Part shown: positions 45,585 to 57,273 of the stretch, one piece after another
Layout of the letters: each line of letters starts with the position of its first letter
How positions within the stretch are numbered: position 1 is the stretch's first letter
NCBI GenBank assembly: GCA_963920525.1
Contig: OY986436.1
Span: 14,955,467 to 15,019,466 of the forward strand
DNA from: Dichetophora obliterata
Taxonomy: Eukaryota; Arthropoda; Insecta; Diptera; Sciomyzidae
Direction: 5' to 3'
DNA: 64,000 nt
Position numbers and translations under genes: made by a program
Notes under the pieces: generated by a model
The model's input: the letters and a program-made list of their open reading frames with translations, nothing else
Database searches by the model: none
What the model was told of the DNA's origin: nothing

Positions 45585-47570
45585 TTGTATTGCTATGTTT
45601 GTGGTAAATTACCTTTAACAAAAAGCATTGCTTCCTTGAGTGCGGAAGCTGAAATGGCTAGTGAAAAATTTAGTTTCGGAGAGCCAATACTAATTAACGT
45701 GACGTGGACACCTAAAAAATTATGTCGAAGTTGCTATTTTTACCTTCTAGCATGGTTAAAAGGAAAACGGGCTGCTATGCCTTTTGGAGTACCTATGCTG
45801 CGGATGAATCCTGGAGAGTATGTAAGCGGGAACTGTTATGTATGTGCAAACCCTTTCTTTAGCCAAAACAGAATCAAAAAACCGAAAAATTACTTGCGTA
45901 AGCGTTCGGAGTGCGCAGAGGCCTTTGCCACATTCGAATAATACTCCAATTCCAATAACTTCCAACAGTTCACGCTGACTTTTATTCGGTTTATGAACCA
46001 GTACCATCTACATCGCATAGACAGATTCCAGTATCGCAAGAAATTATGGATATTATGGTGGCTGAGTTCAATTTGTCGCAACGAAAATCAGAAAAACTAG
46101 CTTTTTCTTTAAATCTGTGAAATAGTTTAGCTCCAGGAGTTAAGTTTACTGGATACCGCAATCGACAAAGGCAGTTTCAAATCTTTTTCACAGTCAATCC
46201 TGAAAATACTTTTGTTTTTTGTAACAGCATTGAAAAATTGATGGAAGCAATGGATGTGTCTTATGATTCGCAAGATTGGAGGTTATTCATAGATTCGTCT
46301 ATAAGTTCAATAAGAAACCATCCACTTCGATTGCTTACAGTACAGATATGAAAGAAACATACCAAAATATGGAAATTGTGCTTGACAAAGTAGATTATCA
46401 AAAACATCAATGGCCACCATTTTGCGACTTAAAAGTCGTAGCTTCGTTGCGAGGACTACAAGCAGGCTACACAAAGCATATGTGCTTTTTTTTTTTTTTT
46501 TTAAAAAAGATCAAAGAACCAAGGCATGCGCCTTATACAAACAAGGTTTGGTCTTTGACCTGAAAGGAAAGGGATAGATTTATTTAGAGGAATTTATTGG
46601 AACAATACGTGAATTATTGATTAGGCGAAACAACCGTGAAAGACAATTTAAATTGCTTTTAACCGAGGCTAGTGTTATGCCTTAACCTCGGCAAGCATTT
46701 CCAGCCCTTAGTTGTTTCCATTCCTTTAATTCCACATTCTCCACAATTTTAGCTGTGGATTTTCAGTTTTCCATAATTCTTATATGTAGGAAAGAACAAA
46801 GAAAGTGAAAAGAACCATGCCCGAGCCCGGATTCGAACCAGGGACCTCTGGGTTGAGAGTCTTTGTCTGTGGGATACCCGTTTTAAAGATAAGCAATATG
46901 CGAAGTAAGACTGGCTGCCCAAAAGCAGCTGTTCAAATAGTGGCAATAGTGTCATGACACTTGTTCCAAAGGAAAATATTTTGATGCCAACGCTTCATAT
47001 AAAACTAGGAATAGTAAAAAATTTTATTAAGACTGTATTAAGACTGGTAAGAATTTTTTAATCCCTAAAAACTGTTTTCCTAAACTAAACGACTCAAAAA
47101 TGAAGGCTGGCAAGTGCAAAAAATTACTCTTTATTTTTGTAAAATAAATCTAGAAAGATATTTGATTGAGTTGGCGCTATACTTATAAAGTTATTTATTC
47201 CCGTCGTTATAGGTGTATTAAATGGACCTGATATCCGAAAGCTCATGAAGAGCCAGAGTTTTGATGCAAGGTTATCCGATGAAGAGCTCATTGCTTGGAA
47301 TGCAACCAAAGAAGTTATAGAAAACTTTCTTAGGAAAAATCGATCAGAAAACTACCTACAATTAGTAGCCGCAATGCTCAGAATATTTGAAAGAAAAGGT
47401 GTTTTTATGTTTTTACATTAGCATCGGAATCAGACGAACACGGAGAAAAATTCCACCAAAGATTCCTATGGAAAGCGCTATAATGGTAAAACGCTCGATG
47501 CTTTAATTGGTGATATTTGCTGGTGGTCGCACAAAAATGATGAAAATGATGATGAAGATAATGACATGTA
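45585..47570 (+). pseudogene. Decayed transposase-like gene with N-terminal Cys-rich region
   Basis: The N-terminus (45585-45941) has paired cysteines (YCYVCGK, LCRSCYFYLLAWLKGKR, GNCYVC). Later islands are TGYRNRQRQFQIFF, NSIEKLMEAM and WRLFIDSSISSI (46150-46310), a frame change to KETYQNMEIVLDKVDYQKHQ and CDLKVVASLRGLQAGYTKH (46276-46480), then NGPDIRKLMKSQ (47222), ENYLQLVAAMLRIF (47349) and DEHGEKFHQ (about 47438). The order FIDSS, then GDLK.....GLQ.GYTK, then S.E.GE.FHQ is that of a widespread insect/cnidarian transposon protein. I do not know its formal superfamily name. Many stops, two or more frameshifts and a T18 run are present. Confidence 0.65.
46816..46861 (-). other. tRNA-like 3' half (B-box)
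   Basis: On the minus strand, CCTGGTTCGAATCCGGG followed by CTCGGGCA resembles a T-arm and acceptor strand. No matching 5' acceptor strand or A-box is present upstream, so it is a relic or SINE-like fragment rather than a tRNA gene. Confidence 0.45.
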
Positions 47571-48380
47571 AATTAACTAATTTACAATTTTATTAAAAAA
47601 ATCATAATTGCAACTATCATTAAAAGGTTAAGCAATTCATTATTTAGTAACCTTGTTTAAAGAAGTCATTTCAAATATATTATAACAATAACATAAATAT
47701 TAATTTCTATAGTTTTAATTTTTGTGTTGTTCAATGATGTTGTTCAAAATATGTTGTAATTACACATTTATGCGCATATCTTTAAAGCGGTAACTCTTTC
47801 GGTAAAAATTTTGAGGACAGTTTTGAAGAAAATTGTTGGATTTATAATTTTTATCTGAATGATTTTACGCTAGGGCTTGCATTAACGACGTTACCATCTT
47901 TGGTAATCTTTGAATCCGAATATCTTTGGATGAGCACATGTAATTGTTCTGATCTTTTCAGAGGTAGGCTATTTTATTTTACTTACGATGTACACAAAAA
48001 TTCAGGAAAATCTTATTGTTTTTGAAGATAAATACAAAGTAACTGAACTATTGAAAATTTTGTATTTTTTAAAAAAAAGCCCTGTTTTCGTAGAAAATAT
48101 TAACCCCCTTTTGTAACTTTTTGAGCAATAAATGGTCTCAAAATGTAAAGAACCATACATTGAAAATATTTAGATGCAGTTACTATATAGGATTTGAATA
48201 TAGTTCAAGAGTTTTAAGAAAAAATTTGTGACTTAAAGGTGAAGTTTGACCTTGAATTTCTCTCTTATTTGACCTAATCCGATAAAACTGAGTATGAAGG
48301 CATAATTTATAAAGACCATGCACTATTACAAACCATTGCGATATTTGAGGTTATTCCAATTGACCCTTAAATTGTCGCAC

Positions 48381-48746
48381 CCCAGCAGCGGATTTGCCAG
48401 TGGCTACCATAGAACTAATACAGAATAAATTACCTGGTAAGGAAGCATTACTTTTTTCAAAAAGTAATGCGTCTGCATATAACAAAAGTAATTAACTCAT
48501 ACCTCATTACCTGTAATGAAGCATACAAGGAAAAGTAATGCAGTGATTTTTATAACTTAATACAAGTAGTATGTTACTCCATAACTTCTAGGTAATGCTG
48601 AAGGGAGGCGATCACTTACCTCCTGTCTCATTCAATGTTAAATGTAAGGACTTTCATGCATAGTAAGGTAATATAGTCGGAAGTAGTAGTCATTACAAGG
48701 TAATTGATGCTTCATATATTCGGAATATATTCCATCCGCTACTGGG
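48381..48746. mobile_element. MITE, 366 bp, inserted in the right arm of the long-TIR element
   Basis: The terminal repeats are CCCAGCAGCGGAT (left) and CCCAGTAGCGGAT (right, read inward). AC lies on both sides. The interior repeats AGTAATGC-like motifs. Removing it with one AC gives the right terminus of the host element its expected sequence. Confidence 0.75.
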
Positions 48747-48752
48747 ACAGTG

Positions 48753-49929
48753 TTATCAATGTTTTATGAAAAATTCGTTGTACTAAAATTTATATTAGCT
48801 GCGTTTTTTCATGGGAGATCAGGATCATATCATTGCATTTGTTGATAACGCTGCGACTGAAAAAAACTGGCAGTACTGCATTATTTGACATTTTAAAAGT
48901 TTGGTAGCAATAGCATTTTCGCAAAATATTTCGCAAAACTTATCTGCTAGCTACATAAGAACATCAGATATTCTTCTGTAAGCAGAAAATAGCGCCACCT
49001 GTCTGTAATCCCAAACGTGTGGAGTTAAATTTGAAAAATCTTTTGGTAGACATCATTCCAGCTATTCACCGCAAGGTGTATAGTTTGTACCCACAGTACT
49101 TACAAATGCGGAGCCATCTATCTGTGAATTTAAAGCACAGATCAAAACTAATGAAATAGTTGTGCTGACCAGATGCGCATATGTTTTATTATATTGCCAT
49201 ATTGCTGAAACTGATTACATGAAATTATTAACTTTTGCAGCATTCTTATTCACAGTTATCTTTTCGATGAAATGGTGATATATATACAACATTTAATGTA
49301 CCATTGATAAAGAACTAAGTGACAAGGGTGACACAATAATGAGAAAAAATAGAGCCATCACAACAAAACAATTTTAACAGGAGGGGGCGGGGGCGGGGGT
49401 GGGAAGGCAAAAAAGTAGATTACTATAAGGAAGATTTTATATAAACCAAAATGTTTGTAATTACTCTAGACACACAACTGCATTCTTAGAGATAAATAGG
49501 GACGTTCAAACTATATAGAGAGCTTTAAAACAAAAATTAGTTCTATTAATAGTCTGGTATGAACAAATATATTTTTAGCCATAACTTTTGATTGGAAAGA
49601 GTTATTGGCGTAATTTTTTCACATAAATTTTTTTTTGAGACCTGATTTTTTTGTAAAAAATATAAAAACAACATTTTGAAAAAAATAAATTTCGCGAAAA
49701 AATCATAGTAACCTTGTTTTGATGACAAAAACAGTAAAATACTTTTTGCGCTTAGCTGGAAGAATTTTTGCAAATAAATGCTATGTCATATGAAAGGTAG
49801 CCAGATGTGCAATTTTTAATTGATTTAATTTTTACAACAAAAACAATTTTTGAGTCATTTTTTGAGTAAAAGTCAATATTTTGGCCATTTTTTGACATAA
49901 TTATAGTCAGTACAGTTCAATCTATTTTT
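48753..49929. other. Intronic stretch with a G-rich tract
   Basis: GGGGGCGGGGGCGGGGGTGGG (49383-49403), four G-runs in a row, is a classic potential quadruplex on the plus strand. The remainder is AT-rich with no domain recognised. Confidence 0.6.
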
Positions 49930-50115
49930 GTGAAGTGTTTTTATTAAACTTTTGAACAAATAAAATTTGAATGAAATATATTAATGGACAGCGTAGATAT
50001 TTGCATCGAAAGACCAAACTTTGATTTTCATGTCGTTTTTTTTCTCATTCTTAGTAACGATGTTTTATGAAAAAGCCGTTGTATTGAAAATTTCTACAAT
50101 TTTGAATATATGTGA
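49930..50115 (+). repeat. Paralogous copy of the flanks of the 44913-48752 element (empty site)
   Basis: CATTCAAATTTTATTTG-type sequence around 49945-50062 matches 44795-44910 (ATGAAATATA, CAGCG(T/C)AGATATT, CTTTGATTT(T/C)CAT, TTTTTTTTCTCATT). 50063-50110 matches 48757-48800 (ATGTTTTATGAAAAA, CGTTGTA). It spans the insertion point without the element. Confidence 0.7.
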
Positions 50116-53100
50116 GTGTTTTTGATGTCAGAATAACAGAAACTTTTTAAAATTAAATATACAAAAAATTCTGATGGTAAAAAGTAGTATAATAACAAAA
50201 TTACCGTTAGTTGAAAAATTTCGGAGGGGGCGTGGCAAAAACTAAGTGTGCTGCATTTTAACTTGGGACGCACTTAATATGTGTGCTTAATTTGAGCGAA
50301 GATCGTTGAGCCGTTTAGATTTGTATAAAGGGCAAACAAACAAACAAACAGAAAATGAGTTAGTCAGGAGTGTTAGTCTGGAGTGTTATTATTTTGTACA
50401 ATTTTTTCTTGAGGATTTTATTTAAATTTTTTAAAAATATGCGAGATTTACAAGAGCGTGTTAAAAAATTATAAAACTTATCGTTACTTGAGAAAACGAA
50501 TGTCGTATGTGAAAATTTGCTATTTTCAGATTATTGAGAAAAATCAAATTATTGCTATAAATTCTAAAAAAAAATTTTGCGACAATATGTCTTTTAAGAA
50601 AAATATATTTTTATTATTTGAATTGTTAAAATTTATAGTAGCTGTAATTTGTTTCCTGCAGATGAACCTCTGCATATAAAAAGAACCAGAAATTCTTGAA
50701 AGCTAAGCATTTTTCAGAACTTATAAAAAGAATATGTTAAAAAAATTCAAATCGTTGCAAAAATCAAAGGCGGACCATTTCAATTTTCTTAATAGAAATA
50801 GAACAACAAAATTTTCTGTCAAACTAAAACAGTTTTTTCTTATGAAGTATACTTCATATGAAAGAGTATAATAAATTCAATTGTTGGGCATTTCAACAAA
50901 AAATTCAACCGTGACCAAAAAGTTAGAAGTTATTTAAAATTTATAATATTATGATATTATCTAAGAGAAATATTTTAATTATATTAGTTGAAGCAAGTTA
51001 TATTTTAATTCATTTAACACGATGATCAAATCTTCTGCACTATTGTTTCACAAATGTAGGTTTTCTTTTTCGTAAATGTTTAGTAAATGTTTCTCAAATT
51101 TTTTTGTTTCAGTAAAAATGGAAGGCATTGGCTAAAGATAAAAAAAAAATGGTTGAGGCCAGGAAAGAAAATTATATAACATTTGTTTTTTAATTACTAA
51201 ATTACATAATTACTTAACTACTTAATTAGCCAATTGAACTAAAACATTGTCAGACACGTGACGTAATTTGTCTCGTCGTGACGATTTAAAATCTTTTTAC
51301 GCCGAAAGCATGTTTGAGTGTTTTAAAAATGTGGCTTTCAAATACCTCTACCCCACGTCAGTTACTTTCGCTAAAATTTGTATTTCAACACAACAATTTG
51401 CAACGTTGGCTTACTGGGCCCGTCCGACACTTGATACAAACATGTTATTTACTTTTATTCTTATTATTGAATTAAGACTTAATTTCAATAAAATTTTTAT
51501 AAGTACCTAATATTAAAACCAAATGTTAACTTGTGTTATTTGTTACACTGACTTAATTTCTTTGGTGTTTTTGGGCAACCTTAGTTAGCTATATCAATGT
51601 AATAAAAATATATTATATATATGTTTTTTATTGTCACCGTAATTCTGTGAATGCTGTACACAGAAATTATTAATAAAATTCAAATTTAATAAAGCTATTT
51701 CAATAAATTTCTCTTTATTACATATATAACATATAAAATGTTTTGCTGTCAATTGATTGAGACAAGTTTTAGTAGCTTTTGGTCTATCCCCGTGATTTTG
51801 TAGCAGAAATGTGCACGTTCTAAGATTTGAAAGAGTTATCAACAAAACTTCTCTGAAAAAAAAGTTCCTAAAAGTGCTGGAGCGTTTTTTTTAAGAAAAT
51901 TTCGAAGTTTGAAATTTATGAATTAAAATGAAAAATTTTATTCAAAGACCCATATGAATAAAAAGTAGCATCTTTATAATAGTAATAATTTGTAGTAACT
52001 ACCAAAAAGTAAAGTGCTACAACAAAGTTTGGATTCGGTATGAATAAAATTTTGTTCGAGATAAGATGACTACGAATTTCGAAAGTAGTATTTACTACAA
52101 AAATTTTACTTTTGTTCATCGCAGATGGTTAATTTTAGTAAAATCGCTCCACCTCTTCTTTTACCGCTGTCAGGTCCTAAGAAAACGATGCAAAAGTTTT
52201 TCAGATTGAATCTGAAGAGCTCGTTAAAACTGTCCCTGGCCGGGTAACGTCTATTTTTTTTTATTTTTCTATTACGCTCACTTATATTTACAAAACGTTG
52301 CCAGGTTTGTGGTTTCCATTCAACTTCGAAAAATATTCTTTTCGCTTGCCCAAATAATTTTAATAGTAATTTAAAAAATGTACTAAAAACATGTTGTATG
52401 TCTTTTTGCTTGGTACTCAAAATCAGTAGCAAACACCACTTTTATGCATACCAATCTGGCTAATTTGTAGCATGTTCGAAACACCTGATTTTTGTAGAGT
52501 AGTAAAAAGCACTTTATTCATATAAACTAACTACTTTTAAAGGTTTTTTATTTTCGAATCTGCTACTTTTATTCAAACGGGACAAAGTTTGCCATTATTT
52601 TCAGCATTTGATAAATTGCATAAGTTTTTACTGTATGAAATTTGTGTAGCAGCTTAGTGGTAAAAGGACACAAAACATAACTTATTATTTCTTTAATACA
52701 ATGTATCCACTAAAATAGTGATGACATGTACATTACACACTTAGCGACTATGGGAGTAGGTCTGCTGCTTATGACGCATAACAATGAGAGAGAACAAAAA
52801 AAAATGTAATGAAAATTCTTTCTACTCTGAAAACAACAAATTTCCACCTATTAATCAACGGATCAATTGCCTTTTTCACCAGATTTACTAATGATTAATA
52901 AAGCCGCAGTTATATTATGTATAAAACTTTGTTCTACTTTTACTCTCTCACTGTCGCTCTCTTCTGCAAGTTTTTGGTGAACAGAAACAGAATATATTGA
53001 AAAATTGCACAAATTTTTAAAAGCAGAAATAGGCATAGTAGAACTAGACAAGGTAGTGTTGTTGCTGAATGTGTTCTCTTTCTTAGTGACCATAACTGTC

Positions 53101-53528
53101 AAACTTAGCCATTTTGATATTTTTGCCAATTTTTGCTTTCATATTGCACTCTCATTGGTTGCAGATTTTGTATGAAATGTCAAATTCGTTTTGACAGTTT
53201 CGGTCACTGGCTCTCCGCCCTAACACAACCTTGTCTAATTTTGCCATGGGAATAGTAATCTTTTTTGTTGTGTTTTTTTTTTCTGTGGAAAAACGTATTG
53301 ATTTATATTCATTGCTGCATGCTTTTGCTTTTGTATATGTGTTGATAAATTGTTATTCCTTTCACTCTTGCATACCCTTTTCCATCACTCTTCTAATTTC
53401 ATTAACCAAGCGAAATAAATTTGCTAAGTTTTAACATGTCCAATCATTCTGAACAAGGTGCAAACATAGCAACAATCAATTGTTTTCTTTAACTGAATCA
53501 CTTTGTAGCTGTGTTTATTTCGACTTAC
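50116..53528. other. Intron upstream part, nothing recognised
   Basis: A (CAAA)n run of about five units lies near 50332-50352. A 108-codon minus-strand frame (52106-52432) contains FFEVEWKPQTWQRFVNISER but no known domain. The rest is AT-rich. Confidence 0.45.
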
Positions 53529-53635
53529 CTTGTATGATCCTAGATTCTTGACAGAACAAGCTAGTTTAATGCTTCTACCCGCTGGCACTGTGATATTTTC
53601 AATGACATCCGTAAACTCTGGATCCTCTGTGACAA
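53529..53635 (-). CDS. Dpr-interacting protein (DIP), first half of Ig domain 1, internal exon
   Basis: A 107-nt exon encoding two bases of a split codon and then 35 residues: VTEDPEFTD, the strand motif PAGRSIKLACSVKNLG, and the end GSYK. This is the N-terminal half of DIP Ig domain 1 and carries the first domain cysteine (LAC). The acceptor is a good polypyrimidine tract followed by TTTTTACAG|TTGTC. The donor is ACAAG|GTAAGT, with the intron from 53528 downward. Exit phase 0 matches the phase-0 entry of exon 1643-1859, and joining them reads ...GSYK-VAWMHFEQ..., the usual DIP continuity. The signal-peptide exon is not in this window; upstream intron runs to the window end. Confidence in the family is high, in the paralogue low. 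Confidence 0.9.
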
Positions 53636-54408
53636 CTGTAAAAACAATGAAAAATTTTATTATTTTAATTGCTTTTAACATGTTCTTAGGCATAGATAAA
53701 GTTATAAATTACGAAATTCGTTTATGGCTGGAGAAACTCTGCATAAATTTTAATAAGTACGTTTGTTTAACTATGTTATGTTTTGTCAAATTTTTGAAAA
53801 TAATTTTGTTTTTAAGATAGATTTTTAATTTATCATTTTTTTAAACATTTTAATACCCAAAATAAGTTTTTAACTTTATCTTAGGCGGCGATTTAATGTT
53901 GAGGGTAAAATTTTTAGAGTCTCGTCACGAAAAATTTTCGTCGTATTTTTTGTGTTTTTGGGACACCAGAAGTAGCTGATATCTTCAAAGAAATCTCGTG
54001 AGGTCAGCAGAAGACCTAGAAAATAAATATGCACTCCAAAGTTTATTTCGTTTATTCCGGATGGAATAATACCAGGGCGGTGAAAACGAAAACCTCTTCT
54101 GCCTTGTAAACAATGGAACAGATTGTGTGAGGCAATTTAGGATTTTGACATAGAAAAGGCCAACAGTTGATAATGCTGTTTTCAATAATTTCAAAAATAT
54201 GTTGAAAGTCGATTTCACCAACGAGTATTTCTAGTTTTCCCAAAAGTAAAACTGTGCAAACTATCGGAGGGTGTGTTTCTTTAAGTATTTTTGTGGAATA
54301 AGGTAAGTGATAAAGGCGGATGGTAATGAATCAATGTTAAGAGAGGATGGTTACTTGCAGAAACTGCACAATTTTTGAGATCCGACGAAAAGGCCAGTGC
54401 CCTATTTA
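53636..54408 (-). other. Intron upstream of the DIP exon, proximal part
   Basis: The polypyrimidine tract and acceptor lie at 53636-53655. No element is recognised in the remainder. Confidence 0.55.
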
Positions 54409-54423
54409 ACCAAATACAATTTA

Positions 54424-54768
54424 TATATATACATATATATATAAACTGGCCATTTCAGCCCTTTTAAGGACTTTGACCTAGCTTCTATTGATCAATTGTG
54501 TTGTGCGTGTTATTAAATGTTTGATCACAAATCATCGAGAACTAGACCTACGTGTTTTATGCTGACTCCGAACGGCTTATGTTCTCAAGAAACTTTACAT
54601 GGCAATTTTTACTCTCTGAGATTTGCCATTGTCTGCAGAGAGGTGAGGACCGAACAGAAAAATTAATTCAATTGAAAAAACTTTTCTGTCTGAGCTGGAA
54701 TTGAACCCGGGCTACCCCGGTTCTTTAGCTTAGGGGCCACGCACTCTACCCACTAAGCTACGGCCGCC
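54424..54768 (-). mobile_element. tRNA-derived SINE with 15-bp TSD
   Basis: The exact 15-bp duplication ACCAAATACAATTTA flanks it (54409-54423 and 54769-54783). On the minus strand the head GGCGGCCGTAGCTTAGTGGG, with GTAGAGTGC, holds a pol III A-box, and GGGTTCAATTCC holds a B-box. The 3' end is an AT dinucleotide tail (TATATATATACATATATATA, 54424 side). Acceptor-stem pairing is absent, so it is a SINE and not a tRNA gene. Confidence 0.9.
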
Positions 54769-54783
54769 ACCAAATACAATTTA

Positions 54784-55288
54784 CAATCACAAATCTGTAC
54801 TTGTAAACTACAAATAAAAATATTTTAAAAAAAAATTCGTTCCACGAATTACAAATCACAATTTCACAAATTTTTAAGTTTGTAATTACAAATGTTGTAA
54901 GAATAGATGCAACACAAATTGTAAAAGAGAAGTTGTAGATTACAAGTGCAAAAAAATGCTGAAACACGAAATTTTTAGATGACTTCTGAATAACAAGTTT
55001 TGTTTACAAATTTGTGACACTGATTAGTATGATAACGTCTATCAGAGTATAAATAAAATAAAATTTTCGCGGCGTTCTTAAGGTATGACCTACGGTTCAA
55101 GCCAACAAAAATAAAGTTTTTGTTTAAATTGCTGCATCTCAGTCGTTTTTCAATTTATCAACTTAGGGTTTTTTACGTGAAAGAAGACGTAATTTCCTAA
55201 CTTTTTCCGTATTTTTTTATGTTTCGATGTTTTTTATCCCAACTCCCAGAGCGATGAAAATGGGTATGTAAAAATGAGAAGGCAACGA
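54784..55288. other. Intronic stretch, nothing recognised
   Basis: Low-complexity ACAAAT(T/C)(A/T)CA-type repeats occur around 54775-54960. No element ends. Confidence 0.5.
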
Positions 55289-55587
55289 GGTGTCGTTTTT
55301 CTTGATAACCAGATGTATCAAAATTCTGCGGGCAGCATTTTGTTGGTAATCACGTCAGACATATCCTGAACTAGGATTTTTCCAAAATATAAAAACTTGA
55401 CAAAATTTTGCGATTTTTAAAAGAAAGTAAAAAAATTACCTGTTTTTTGAGGGTTTTTGCCCCACCCCTCCCCCGGTAGTAGAGTTAGCCCAATTATCCT
55501 TGTTCAGAATATGCCTGACGTGATTATCTACAAAACGCCACCCACCGCATCTTTATCCGACTTCTGGTTCTCGAGAAAAACGACACC
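55289..55587. repeat. Long imperfect hairpin (~95-bp arms)
   Basis: Left arm from 55289 (GGTGTCGTTTTTCTTGATAA) pairs with the right arm ending at 55587 (TTCTCGAGAAAAACGACACC). Inner blocks TAATCACGTCAGACATATCC (55352) and its inverted partner (55497-55527, 27 of 31) pair better than the middle. A spacer of about 115 bp contains CCCCACCCCTCCCCC. Confidence 0.7.
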
Positions 55588-55654
55588 CCAATTTGAAAAA
55601 GTGATTTCGAGAAAATTGCAATAAAAGTTTTATTACTGCACTTCGGCGCAAGTG

Positions 55655-56212
55655 CCCAGCAAAATTTTTGATGCAAATGTGACATGCATTCTTAGCGGCA
55701 CTGCTTCCAGAAGACATTCTATTGATCAAACTCTGCTTTTTCTTAGCCTTATAAAGCAGTTCTTTCAAGAGGCATTTTTATAAACTACTTCTGGAAGACA
55801 CTCAATTATTTGAAGTTCAGAAAAAAGCATATTTTACCTTGGAATTTTTTTGAATCCCCCAACAAAACCCAAACACTATTCATTTCCAACACCAAAATCG
55901 CTAGAATGTCGTCGGGAAAAGGGATATTTTACAAGGGATTTTTTAACCCTCACACCACAAAAAGCCTTCTTGTCGAATGCCTTCTTAAAGTTCTCCTGAA
56001 AAACACCTACTAGAATCCTTTGATTGAAGGGCTCAAAGAAAGCTTCCATTAAAAAAGTCCTAGAAGCACTTCTAGAGAAGACTAAGGAAAGCATTCCTTC
56101 CAATGACATGCATCTGTTAAAAGAATGCCTTCTGGGTATGAAAGTGGAAGGGATGGAATTCAAGACTTTGCTTTCCTCTTTAGCTTCTTTTGAAAGCACT
56201 TTTTTTGCTGGG
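55655..56212. mobile_element. MITE-like element with CCCAGCAAAA ends
   Basis: CCCAGCAAAATTTTTGATGC at the left and CCCAGCAAAAAAAGTGCTTT at the right (read inward) form short terminal repeats. The interior has several CTTCT(G/A)GAAG- and TTCTAGAAG-like palindromes. The TSD is unclear. Not coding. Confidence 0.55.
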
Positions 56213-57273
56213 TGTATGTATATATAGAGTAAGTTCGGGTATTGTGGAAGGGGTGGCTAATGTGGAAGGTCACTTTATTTTCTAAAATAATGACTTTCTG
56301 GCATTTCTTGCATCACTGACAGCTTGCATCACTGACAGCTTGCAAACCAAAAATTATGGTTGAAACACGTGCTTATTCCTGAAAATATTTGCTGGTTGAT
56401 ATTCAGTAGCTTGGAAAGCATCGACTTGATCACGCAACATTTTTTCGTAGATATTTTGAAGTACTTTGGTGATTGATTAAAATAAATTTACATTCATGGG
56501 TTCGATAAAAGTGCAAGGCTATAAGTATAAATTTTACAATTTTTCATAGCGTTCATAGTTTCTAAAAATTTTTATAAATATTTTTGTACATATGGTGTGA
56601 AATTTCACATTACCCGTGGAATGGTTGAAGGCGGCTTTTATGGAATACCATTCCATATTACCCGACCGCTTCTAGCAACTTTTTTGATTTTGTATGTATG
56701 TACAGTATATTTTCGAGATTCAATTCTAAACATGCCAAAAAGGATGGAATTAGAAAATGGAATCAGCTTTCCATGAAACAAGCTATAAGAGCAGTTAGAA
56801 GCGGAGATATGGGCATAGATTTGGCCTCAGAAACCTTTAATGTTCCGCACACAGCTCTTTACAGACTGGCTAGAAGCGATACTCCGATTTCAAAACTTTT
56901 ATCCACTCCATTAGGACGTAAGAGGTGCTGGCATCGACTCCGACAACAATGTATATTTGCATGAGAGCATGTCAGCTGATACGCGAAGGGTTCTGCAGGC
57001 AGCGATCATATGCAAACGGAAAAAAAAGCATATTTAATGTATTTACTCTACGAGGCTCTGTTTACATTAGAATGCGGAAGAGCGGAGAGGGAATACGTGT
57101 TAACAGCATCGAAGAGATGCAAAATGCTATCTGCGCTGCGGACGTTGTACGTGAGGATGAAACTTAGTACTGCTGTTTCTTATTTTCTATGATCTGTTCA
57201 TGCTTCTTCTTCTCTTTTTCTATATACTTCTTCACTTTCTTTTATGCCTGTGGTTGTGTTAACATAATTTTCT

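Larger units (their letters stand above)
44913..48752 (+). mobile_element. DNA transposon with ~430-bp inverted repeats and CAC(A/T)GTGCGACA ends
   Basis: Arms 44913-45330 and 47950-48752 (excluding a nested MITE) are inverted copies at roughly 85-90 percent. The outermost 12 bp are CACAGTGCGACA on the left and CACTGTGCGACA on the right, once the MITE at 48381-48746 and its duplicated AC are removed. The interior carries a decayed transposase. The flanks (44810-44912, 48753-48800) match an uninterrupted copy at 49930-50115, which acts as an empty site. The TSD was not resolved. Confidence 0.8.
1860..53528 (-). other. 51.7-kb intron of the DIP gene hosting nested transposons
   Basis: The interval runs from the donor GTAAGT (53523-53528 on the plus strand as ACTTAC) to the acceptor CAG at 1860-1862. 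It splits one immunoglobulin domain between the strand carrying the first cysteine and the following tryptophan strand. No other host exon is recognised in it. Almost all coding-like sequence inside is of mobile-element type. Its length is 51,669 bp, assuming these two exons are consecutive; an unrecognised cassette exon cannot be excluded. Confidence 0.8.

Noticed and set aside
46816..46861. Possible tRNA gene on the minus strand
   Set aside because: Only the T-arm/acceptor 3' half is present; no A-box or 5' acceptor strand.
52106..52432. 108-codon minus-strand frame with a basic central segment
   Set aside because: No recognisable domain, no splice or promoter context; kept only as a note.
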